A stretch of 64,000 nt of DNA from Desulfogranum japonicum DSM 18378 (GTDB lineage: Bacteria; Desulfobacterota; Desulfobulbia; Desulfobulbales; Desulfobulbaceae): positions 186,001-250,000 of the forward strand of contig NZ_AUCV01000001.1 in the NCBI RefSeq assembly GCF_000429945.1, in the 5' to 3' direction. The notes beneath the pieces were generated by a model that ran no database searches, had not been told where the DNA came from, and saw only the letters and a program-made list of their open reading frames with translations. This document shows, one piece after another, positions 25,888 to 33,353 of the stretch (the first letter of the stretch is position 1; each line of letters begins with the position of its first letter). The position numbers were made by a program, and so were the translations under genes.

Positions 25888-26406
25888 TTAATAGATATAC
25901 CTGTCAGAAATGACCATCATAAGGGTTTCAAAGGTAAACCCCCATACGTATCCTCTGGAAACAGGTATGCAGGGAAACAATTGGCCTGGCTTTCCGGGTA
26001 GCATCGGCCGTTGGATAATATTGGCCTGGTTTGTTACGAATTCCATGGATAACCATTCATAATGGCTGATCTCAGTGTCTTGCAGGGCAATTTGGGGCCG
26101 ATTGGAAAGCTCGAAAAGAAAAGTTGTGACAGGTGTGGGGATTCCCATGCGGTTACCGGCTGTACGCACCGGGTATTGTTTGACCAGGTTCTCGTGGGGC
26201 AGGGTAACACCACATTCTTCATATGTTTCGCGCCTGCAGGTTTCCAGGAGATTTTTGTCTGTATTGTCTCGTCGGCCACCTGGAAAAGCGTACTGTCCTG
26301 ACCACGGGTCTCTGGGGTCAGAGACACGTTTAAGTACAAGTACCTCCGGGGCCGGGGTGTTAAGAATAATTGCGGCAACGGCTGCCTCTTTTATCGGTCT
26401 GTTCAT
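25888..26406 (-). CDS. NUDIX hydrolase, NudL/CoA pyrophosphatase-like
   Basis: This 172-residue NUDIX protein hydrolyses a nucleoside diphosphate linked to another group. The NUDIX box is GGRRDNTDKNLLETC followed by RRETYEECGV (residues about 42-66), with one extra residue before the REx(2)EE core, as in the CoA-pyrophosphatase branch. VLVLKRVSDPRDPWSGQYAFPGG before it also fits NudL-like enzymes. The substrate is not certain. It stands alone on the minus strand between two gene-free stretches. Confidence 0.82.
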   Translation of the reverse strand: MNRPIKEAAVAAIILNTPAPEVLVLKRVSDPRDPWSGQYAFPGGRRDNTDKNLLETCRRETYEECGVTLPHENLVKQYPVRTAGNRMGIPTPVTTFLFELSNRPQIALQDTEISHYEWLSMEFVTNQANIIQRPMLPGKPGQLFPCIPVSRGYVWGFTFETLMMVISDRYIY

Positions 26407-26857
26407 GGTTGTATGTTGTGGAGGGGTTTCTTTCTCATTATCTCGTGTTCATTTCGGTCATGACGTGACGCATCTGCCATTGCCGCATCCTTTCCCTGAT
26501 GTGTTTGATTTCATCTCAGCTGATCAGGAAAATCCATATGCGTTCCAGGCATACGTGCGTGCAACGTGATGTATATGGGCGGGCACGGTGTTAACAGCCC
26601 GGAAAACATATGTGATATAGTATCCGCAAGGCCTGATTCACGGCTAAGTTTCTTAATATAGGATATTCCGCTGTTGCATTACAGAGAACATAAGAGTATA
26701 TCAAAATACCTGCTGGAAACGGCTGTTATGAACACCTTGTAGCGATGAAGGGGCCGCATGGAGCAATCGTTTCCTGTTAGAGAGTAATGCATAAAGTGTT
26801 TTTAATCATCAAATTAAAAAACCACTGCGTGTTGCATAATCAACTTCAGGGGGAAGA
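26407..26857. other. Gene-free stretch before the cytidylate kinase-like gene
   Basis: About 450 bases. I see neither a recognised repeat nor an RNA. The last 15 bases hold AGGGGGAAGA, the ribosome binding site of the next gene. Confidence 0.5.
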
Positions 26858-27697
26858 ATGGCGATAATAACCATTTCCAGGGGGTCTTTCAGCAGAGGCA
26901 AAGAGGTGGCTGAAAAACTGGCCTCAAAGTTATCCTATACATGTTTTTCACGGGAAGTTCTGCTTGAAGCATCAGAAGAATTCAATATCCCCGAAATAAG
27001 GCTTTCCAGAGCATTACACGACAGTCCCTCGCTTTTTGAACGTTTTCATCAGGGGCGTATACTTAGATATATGAGTTTTTACAGGTACGCCCTGCTGAAA
27101 AGTGTGCAGCAAGACAATGTGGTTTACCATGGTTTGGCAGGGCATTTCTTTTTACGGGATATTCCCCATGTTTTTAAAGTCAGGATCCTGGCCAAGATGG
27201 AAGATCGTATCAAGGAAGTCATGAAACGTGACAACCTGTCAGCCCGTCAGGCACGCAATGTGATCATCAAAGATGACGAAAACCGGAGGCTCTGGGGAGC
27301 ACAACTCTATGGTACTGATACCTGGGACAGTAGATTGTACGATATGGTGCTCAATATAGATCGGCTTACCGTCGATGATGCCGTGGATTGCTTACTTGAA
27401 ATCATCGTAAAACCTATTTTTCAGACAACCGCCGCATCCCAGCGGATTCTTGACGATATGACCCTTGCGGCCTATATCCATACCCTTCTTATCCAATACT
27501 CGCTGATGGTGGAGGTAAAGGTAAAAGACCGTGTTGCTTCGATCGAGCATATGGGTGATGCCTTGAAATCCGACACCTTTCTGCGTGAGCGAATTGAAGA
27601 GATCATACAGGGCGTTGATGGGATAAAAGGCGTGCGTTTTGTCGATTCCGCCGGGGAGGTTGACAGACCTGAAGAACTTCGGTCCCGTTCGTTGTGA
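26858..27697 (+). CDS. Cytidylate kinase-like family protein with C-terminal BON-like domain
   Basis: This 279-residue protein begins MAIITISRGSFSRGKEVAEKLASKL, the signature of the cytidylate kinase-like family (a P-loop-type fold in which GSFSRGKE replaces the usual Walker A Gly-Lys-Ser/Thr). SREVLLEASEEFNIPE and RLSRALHDSPSLFERF follow. The C-terminal part (about 205-275, VEVKVKDRVASIEHMGDALKSD...IIQGVDGIKGVRFVD) resembles a BON domain, which binds phospholipid or other ligands. This two-domain form is known mainly from Desulfobacterota. A CMP kinase activity is doubtful because the nucleotide loop is altered. It has a good ribosome binding site and no close neighbours. Confidence 0.8.
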   Translation: MAIITISRGSFSRGKEVAEKLASKLSYTCFSREVLLEASEEFNIPEIRLSRALHDSPSLFERFHQGRILRYMSFYRYALLKSVQQDNVVYHGLAGHFFLRDIPHVFKVRILAKMEDRIKEVMKRDNLSARQARNVIIKDDENRRLWGAQLYGTDTWDSRLYDMVLNIDRLTVDDAVDCLLEIIVKPIFQTTAASQRILDDMTLAAYIHTLLIQYSLMVEVKVKDRVASIEHMGDALKSDTFLRERIEEIIQGVDGIKGVRFVDSAGEVDRPEELRSRSL

Positions 27698-28051
27698 GGA
27701 TATCTGCGTAAGTTTTTTCAAGGTGAGGGCTGATGCTGTCTGGGACAAGGGCTAGGTTTGTTGTTTTGAGTAACTGTGTCACTATTTCTTGCCGCGGGGT
27801 TATTGCTTGAGTCCGTTCCATCTCCAACTTCTTGTGTCATTTGTACATCTCAATTCTATGTTCTTCCTACTCTTTCTGTAAGACAAGGCCTTGTTGGCTG
27901 GCTGAAAAAAGGATAACATCTCACATAGCGTATAGAATGAAATAAAGATAACTTTGTCCTTGCAGTTAATCTCATGATCTATCTTGTGGTCTTTTAGCCG
28001 ATATAGTAAGTAGCCTGCCTGATGCCTGTCCTCGGGGGACAGATGAGTATA
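27698..28051. other. Intergenic region before MITE copy 2
   Basis: About 350 bases with no credible gene on either strand; short frames there have no ribosome binding site or recognisable product. No promoter was identified. It ends at a MITE-like repeat that reaches to within about 20 bases of trkA. Confidence 0.5.
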
Positions 28052-28213
28052 AGGGTCAGGGAAAAAATACATTATCCAATCTTGCTTGTCTCTCAACTCG
28101 GTAACGTCATCGCGTCAATGGCCCAATACGGCCAGTATGGAACCCTTGACGCGATGACGTTGCCAAACCGATATCCTAAGAATTTTTGGATAGTTATTCT
28201 TTTTCGCGACCCT
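28052..28213. repeat. MITE-like repeat (family A, copy 2) upstream of trkA
   Basis: This 162-bp copy matches 4187-4344 from AGGGTCAGG to TCGCGACCCT. It contains a nearly perfect hairpin: GGTAACGTCATCGCGTCAA pairs with TTGACGCGATGACGTTGCC around a GC-rich loop with CAATACGG. It ends 18 bases before the trkA start codon, so the trkA ribosome binding site (GGAGAG) immediately follows the element. It may supply a promoter or affect trkA transcript stability. Confidence 0.8.
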
Positions 28214-28231
28214 AATTTCTGGAGAGTTTTG

Positions 28232-29569
28232 ATGCGAATTTTGATCTATGGCGCTACAGAAGCCGGATATATGGTGGCTTTACGCCTTCACCAGGATCAT
28301 GATGTGACCCTGCTCGATGAGCAGGAGCGTGTGAATGATAAATTTGGCAATCTGGATATTAGCTTTGTCGAAGGGAGTGGCGCTGATGTCGAAGCCCTTA
28401 TTCATGCCGGTGCAGGCAAAATGGATCTTTTCATAGCCTGTTCCGGATTGGATGAAGCGAATGTGGTCGCCTGCTGGACTGTAAAAAAAATAGTCGATAT
28501 CGAGACCGTATGCTTTGTCGGCACCATGGAGCTGTATAACAATCTTGTTTCCCATGTACACAGCAGGTATCAGACACCTTATGATATTGATACAGTAATC
28601 TGGCCCGAGCAACTGCTTACCCATGAAATATTTCGTATTGTGTCTGTTCCTGAGGCAATTGATGTCGAGTATTTTTCCAACGGGCGGGCAAAGCTGTTTG
28701 AGTATAGAATCAAGGAAGACTCATTTATCCGTGACTGCCGAGTTATGGACTGTGCCTTTCCTGAAAATGTTCTGATCGTAGGCATCACAAGAGATCATGA
28801 GTTGTTTATTCCCGATGGATCCACCAAGATACTTCAGGATGATAAAGTGGTTTTCATGGGAACGGGTGCGGCTCTTGACGGGTTTGCTGCGCAATTTTTT
28901 CAGAAAAACAATACGATAAAAGATGTTGTGGTCATCGGTGGGGGGAATGTCGGCTTTCTTTTAACCATGCAGCTGGAACAGGCGGGGTTACGGGTCAAAT
29001 TGATTGAGAGAAGCAAGGAAAGGTGCACATTCCTGGCCGACAATTTAAAGAAAACCCTGGTTCTTAACGGTGATGGAACTGATCTGGAATTACTGGAAGG
29101 GGAGGCCCTGGGTGAAGCAGATGTGACTATCTGCGTTACTGACAATGACGAAAAAAACCTACTGTGTTCCCTGCTGATGAAACAGCTGGGCTCCAGGCGC
29201 ATCATCACCAGGGTAAGTAATGAACGTACTGCTCAGCTTTTTGAAAGAGTAGGCATAGATGTGGTTGTTTCACCCCGTGAATCTGCAATGCGAGAACTGA
29301 TGAACAGATTGCAGTCTCGAAATGTCAATATTCTGGCTGTTGTGGAAGGCGGACAGGGAGAAGTACTCAGGGTGACGCTGGCAGCTGAATTTCCGGAAAC
29401 CAAGGTGAAGGATATCCATTTTCCGGCAGGTGCTGTGATCGGTGTTATCCAGCGTGGACGGCAGATCCTTATCCCCAAGGGAGAGACCAGTCTCCTGGCA
29501 GGTGATATGTTGAAAATTTTTACCAAATCCACTGATGCCGACGCTGTAAAGGCAATGTTTAACAAATGA
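28232..29569 (+). CDS. trkA: Trk potassium uptake regulatory subunit TrkA
   Basis: This peripheral NAD(H)-binding RCK subunit gates the TrkH potassium channel. Its 446 residues are close to E. coli TrkA (458). It has two tandem RCK units: RILIYGATEAGYMVALRL (with GATEAG in place of the usual GxGxxG) and, about residue 230, VVVIGGGNVGFLLTMQLEQAG. Each is followed by a TrkA-C domain ending with VIGVIQRGRQILIPKGETSLLAGD. A longer frame runs upstream to 28022 through the MITE-like repeat and is not credible. ATG at 28232 has GGAGAG eight bases upstream. The last codon and stop overlap the trkH start (ATGA). Confidence 0.95.
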   Translation: MRILIYGATEAGYMVALRLHQDHDVTLLDEQERVNDKFGNLDISFVEGSGADVEALIHAGAGKMDLFIACSGLDEANVVACWTVKKIVDIETVCFVGTMELYNNLVSHVHSRYQTPYDIDTVIWPEQLLTHEIFRIVSVPEAIDVEYFSNGRAKLFEYRIKEDSFIRDCRVMDCAFPENVLIVGITRDHELFIPDGSTKILQDDKVVFMGTGAALDGFAAQFFQKNNTIKDVVVIGGGNVGFLLTMQLEQAGLRVKLIERSKERCTFLADNLKKTLVLNGDGTDLELLEGEALGEADVTICVTDNDEKNLLCSLLMKQLGSRRIITRVSNERTAQLFERVGIDVVVSPRESAMRELMNRLQSRNVNILAVVEGGQGEVLRVTLAAEFPETKVKDIHFPAGAVIGVIQRGRQILIPKGETSLLAGDMLKIFTKSTDADAVKAMFNK

Positions 29570-31029
29570 GACTCATTTATATTTTTTCAGCACTGGGCTT
29601 AATCATGGTGGCCTTCGGTGCCATTATGCTGTTGCCCATTGTCGTGGCATTGCTGGAAAGTGAATATTCCACCATTCTTCCTTTTGTGGTTGCCTCGTTT
29701 ATTTCGATGGGCTGTGGCTTGCTGTTGCAGAAACTGGGAGGTTTTAACAGGAATTTCGACAAACTGCAGCGAAACGAGGGATTGTTGATTGTTTGTCTGA
29801 GCTGGGTGGTTTCTGCAGCAATGGGTGCTATTCCATATCTCTTTTTTGGCCTTTCTCCCCTGGATGCCTATTTTGAGGCTGTTTCCGGAATTACCACCAC
29901 TGGGGCAACCATTCTTCTGGATTTCAGCCAGTATCCCAAGATTTTCTTTTTTTGGCGCAGTCTGACTCAATGGCTGGGCGGTATGGGCATTATCGTTCTC
30001 TTTGTGGCTATTCTGCCGCAGTTTGCGGTGGCTGGCCGCCAGATGTTTTTCGCTGAAGCCCCTGGTCCGACAGAAGAAAAAGTAACGCCAAGAATTACCC
30101 ATACCGCAAAAGCTCTGTGGCTGGTCTACCTGGCTCTGACTCTTTTGGAAATTGCCTGCCTGGCTTTTGCCGGTATGCCTCTGTATGATGCTGTGTGCAA
30201 CTCTCTCTCGACCATGGCTGCTGGTGGATTTTCTCCCCATCCTCAGTCCATAATGGGGTATGGCAACAATACCATCACCTGGATAGTTACCATTTTTATG
30301 TTTTTTGCAGGCAGCAACTTTGCTCTGCAGTATCGTGTGGTGGCTCAGAAAAGGCCACTTGCCTTGTTGAACAGTGAAGAATTTAGGGGATATGTAAAAA
30401 TAATAGTCATCTCCGGCGTTATTCTGACTGCGCTGTTAATGAGTAAAGACCTGCTCCATGTGGGCGATGCTGTCAGGGAAAGTCTGTTTCAGATTGTCTC
30501 CATTATTACCACTGCCGGTTTTTCTTCCACAGACTTTGCGCTCTGGTCGGTGTCGGCGCAGACTGTTCTCTTTGCGGTGATGCTGGTCGGAGGGTGTGCC
30601 GGTTCTGCAGGTGGTGGTGTCAAGGTTATCCGGGTGCTTCTCGGATTAAAATATTTGCGACGTGAAATTGTTCAGATCGTACATCCCAAGGCTGTGCTGC
30701 CTATAAAAGTCGACAGAAAAACCGTTCAGGACGATATCCTACGTCAGGTACTGGGTTTTCTTCTTTTTTATTTCACTCTAATGACGTTGTCCTCTCTTTT
30801 GGTTACAGCCATAGAAGGGAATGTCAGTATCGGTCTGGTTGGTACCGCTGCGACCATCGGAAATATCGGCCCGGGGTTTGGTGAAATCGGTCCCATGGGC
30901 ACCTTTGGTAACCTGACGTCAGCTACGAAAACGATTTTTATCGTAAATATGGTGGTAGGACGTTTAGAGTTGATCCCGTTTCTTGCCATGCTCCATCCTG
31001 ATTTTTGGAATTTTGCCCGTAAGCAATGA
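29566..31029 (+). CDS. trkH: Trk potassium uptake channel subunit TrkH
   Basis: This polytopic inner-membrane protein of 487 residues belongs to the KtrB/TrkH superfamily with four pore loops. The pore-loop segments are visible: EAVSGITTTGATILLD, NSLSTMAAGGFSPHPQS, QIVSIITTAGFSSTDF and GTAATIGNIGPGFGEIG; each carries the conserved Gly of the selectivity filter (TTTGA, AAGGF, TTAGF, NIGPG). GGCAGSAGGGVKVIRVL also fits. The start overlaps trkA by four bases, the normal coupled pair. Together they take up potassium at the expense of the membrane potential. There is no third gene. Confidence 0.97.
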   Translation: MRLIYIFSALGLIMVAFGAIMLLPIVVALLESEYSTILPFVVASFISMGCGLLLQKLGGFNRNFDKLQRNEGLLIVCLSWVVSAAMGAIPYLFFGLSPLDAYFEAVSGITTTGATILLDFSQYPKIFFFWRSLTQWLGGMGIIVLFVAILPQFAVAGRQMFFAEAPGPTEEKVTPRITHTAKALWLVYLALTLLEIACLAFAGMPLYDAVCNSLSTMAAGGFSPHPQSIMGYGNNTITWIVTIFMFFAGSNFALQYRVVAQKRPLALLNSEEFRGYVKIIVISGVILTALLMSKDLLHVGDAVRESLFQIVSIITTAGFSSTDFALWSVSAQTVLFAVMLVGGCAGSAGGGVKVIRVLLGLKYLRREIVQIVHPKAVLPIKVDRKTVQDDILRQVLGFLLFYFTLMTLSSLLVTAIEGNVSIGLVGTAATIGNIGPGFGEIGPMGTFGNLTSATKTIFIVNMVVGRLELIPFLAMLHPDFWNFARKQ

Positions 31030-31382
31030 GTCGGAACGTGGTAACCCCTTATAGGGGAGACGAATAGGCTTGAAACTTCTCTGTATTTGTAATTGGTTAC
31101 AGGATGCCTGAGGATTGCGCTGGGGCTGTGCAACGTATTGGACCATCATGGGTCTGGCTGATCGCAGAAAAATCAGGTGCACAGTGAGCAGTTTTGGAAT
31201 TTGTTGTAATAAGGCCCAGGCTGTCTTAACGTGATGAATGATGTTGTACATATCAATCCTGCAAAAGGAAAAAGATCATATCTTGGGCACGTTCCCTGTC
31301 GTACTCTCAACCACTGACCAGCGTACCTGTTGCGCAGTAACTGGTCACCCCCAATACTTCAATACCGATATGAGATAGTATT
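31030..31382. other. Intergenic region between trkH and gpmI with inverted-repeat motifs
   Basis: It holds a CCCC-TTATA-GGGG palindrome near 31045, a GTAATTGGTTACAGG word at 31090 related to the family C repeat core, and an inverted pair TGACCAG (31315-31321) / CTGGTCA (31341-31347) about 35 bases before gpmI. No gene is credible. The last hairpin might be a regulatory site for gpmI. Confidence 0.4.
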
Positions 31383-33011
31383 ATGACTGCATACCCTCTT
31401 GAACAAATGAATGGATATACCGCGTTTCCCGGACCCGTTGTGACGATTATCATGGATGGCATGGGGCTGGGACCTGAAGACGCCAGTGATGGTGTTGCTG
31501 TTTCCTACACGCCGGTGTTGGATGCAATCCGCGCAACCCCCCTCAGCACCAGGCTTAAAGCACATGGCGTTGCCGTAGGCCTGCCTTCTGATGATGACAT
31601 GGGAAATTCCGAGGTCGGTCATAATGCCCTGGGAGCAGGGCAGATTTTTTCCCAGGGTGCCAAACTGGTAAATGAAGCCCTTGAATCAGGGACTGTCTTT
31701 ACTGGTGAAAGTTGGCGGAAAGCTGTGGAAATGACGGAAAATGGAGGAACTCTGCATTTTATCGGCATGGTTTCTGACGGTAACGTGCACAGCCACATAA
31801 CACATTTATACATTCTGCTGGAGCAGGCTGCAAAGCAGGGAATCCCAAGGGTTCGTGTGCATGGGCTTCTTGACGGCCGTGATGTGGGAGCAAAAAGCGC
31901 ATTGGAGTATTTTCGCCCCCTGGAAGAAAAATTGGCGGAGTTGTCCCAGAAAGGTGGTGATTACCGCATGGCTTCCGGCGGGGGGCGTATGGTTACCACC
32001 ATGGACAGGTATAATGCAGACTGGAGTGTAGTGGAAAACGGCTGGAAGGCTCATGTACTTGGAGAAGCCAGACAGTTTAATTCAGCAGTTGAAGCCATAC
32101 AGACCTATTATGATGAAGATCCTACCATGGCGGATCAGTATATGGCGAGCTTCGTCATAGCTGAAAACGGTAAACCCGTGGGCACGATTGAGGACGGAGA
32201 TGCGGTTATTTTCTTTAATTTTCGAGGTGATCGCGCTATCGAGTTGTCCAGGACCTTTGATGAAAAGCAGTTTTCAGAGTTTGATCGCAAGAGGCACCCT
32301 GAGGTTTTTTATGCAGGTATGATGCAGTATGACGGCGATGCCATGATCCCTAGGAATTTTCTGATTGCTCCTCCTGCCTTTGAAAACACCTTAAGTGAGT
32401 ATCTGTGCGATAACGGCATCACTGCCTATGCAACTTCAGAGACGCAGAAGTACGGACACGTTACCTATTTCTGGAATGGAAATCGGTCAGGGTATGTAAA
32501 TGAAAAACTGGAAAAATACGTAGAGATAGAATCTGATCGTACCACTTTTGATTTGCGGCCCTGGATGAAGGCTGAAGAAATTACCACTGCTGTGATTGCA
32601 GCCATTGAGAGCAGGCAGTACAAATTTATCCGTCTCAATTATCCCAACGGTGACATGGTGGGGCACACTGGTGTGGAAGGTGCTGTGCGTATTGCAGTGG
32701 AAACCGTTGATCTGAATCTCGGGAGATTATTGAAAGCCATAGAGAAGGCCGGTGGAGTTGCTGTTGTTACCGCTGACCACGGCAATGCTGATTGTATGTG
32801 GACTGAAAAAAATGGTGTCAGAGCCCCCATGGTAGCCCATACAAAAAATCCAGTACCGTTTGTGGTGCTTGATTATAGCGGGGCCAACCGCTTTGCCCTG
32901 GCTGATGTGAAAAATCCAGGATTAGCCAATGTTGCAGCAACCATATGTAATCTTCTTGGATTTGCTGCACCCTCCATGTACGAGCCTTCCCTGCTTTGCA
33001 TGGAGGAATGA
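31383..33011 (+). CDS. gpmI: 2,3-bisphosphoglycerate-independent phosphoglycerate mutase
   Basis: This glycolytic alkaline-phosphatase-superfamily enzyme interconverts 3- and 2-phosphoglycerate with two metal ions. At 542 residues it is slightly longer than typical GpmI (about 515). Recognised segments are TIIMDGMGLG (metal ligand Asp), DDMGNSEVGHNALGAGQI (catalytic Ser), VHGLLDGRDVG, FNFRGDRAIELSR, TSETQKYGHVTYFWNG, and the metal cluster VVTADHGNADCMW with VAHTKNPVP. An ATG-initiated 12-residue N-terminal extension precedes the core. It stands alone on this strand, with gene-free flanks of 250 to 350 bases. It probably has its own promoter. Confidence 0.96.
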   Translation: MTAYPLEQMNGYTAFPGPVVTIIMDGMGLGPEDASDGVAVSYTPVLDAIRATPLSTRLKAHGVAVGLPSDDDMGNSEVGHNALGAGQIFSQGAKLVNEALESGTVFTGESWRKAVEMTENGGTLHFIGMVSDGNVHSHITHLYILLEQAAKQGIPRVRVHGLLDGRDVGAKSALEYFRPLEEKLAELSQKGGDYRMASGGGRMVTTMDRYNADWSVVENGWKAHVLGEARQFNSAVEAIQTYYDEDPTMADQYMASFVIAENGKPVGTIEDGDAVIFFNFRGDRAIELSRTFDEKQFSEFDRKRHPEVFYAGMMQYDGDAMIPRNFLIAPPAFENTLSEYLCDNGITAYATSETQKYGHVTYFWNGNRSGYVNEKLEKYVEIESDRTTFDLRPWMKAEEITTAVIAAIESRQYKFIRLNYPNGDMVGHTGVEGAVRIAVETVDLNLGRLLKAIEKAGGVAVVTADHGNADCMWTEKNGVRAPMVAHTKNPVPFVVLDYSGANRFALADVKNPGLANVAATICNLLGFAAPSMYEPSLLCMEE

Positions 33012-33189
33012 GTTTTCTTGAACATGTTGAGTTTCACCTGCCTGTAGTATTTATGACTATCTGGGGAAATGCGCTGTCCGTCTTAGGGGCAGCGTATAAC
33101 CCTTCCTGCCATCTGGGTCTTGTTCTACAGCATCTGCCAAGCATTGGCGAGGGGTAGCGCTGGACGGATAAAATTTTTAAATTAATTCC

Positions 33190-33218
33190 TTGGCGTTAAA
33201 GCTTTTTAAGGCCATAAT
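33190..33218 (+). promoter_or_regulatory. Candidate promoter of the prkA-yeaH-spoVR cluster
   Basis: TTGGCG at 33190-33195 and CATAAT at 33213-33218 are separated by 17 bases, giving a good sigma-70-like pair about 135 bases before the prkA start. No sigma-54 pattern fits. Confidence 0.45.
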
Positions 33219-33353
33219 ACAAACAGAAACAATTCTGTTTTTTCTGTGTTTATCCGGGAATAAGGCTATATGAATGCTGCATTCGTCCCCTTGAACTTTG
33301 AGCTGTTTCCGGATAGACGATTTCCAACAACAGCCGCCTCAGGAGGGTTCGAA

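Noticed and set aside
28022-28231. Upstream extension of trkA
   Set aside because: The extra 70 codons run through the MITE-like repeat; ATG at 28232 has a proper ribosome binding site and the family N terminus.
33270-33353. Upstream start of prkA
   Set aside because: No ribosome binding site; the next in-frame ATG has AGGAGGG at correct spacing and fits the family N terminus.
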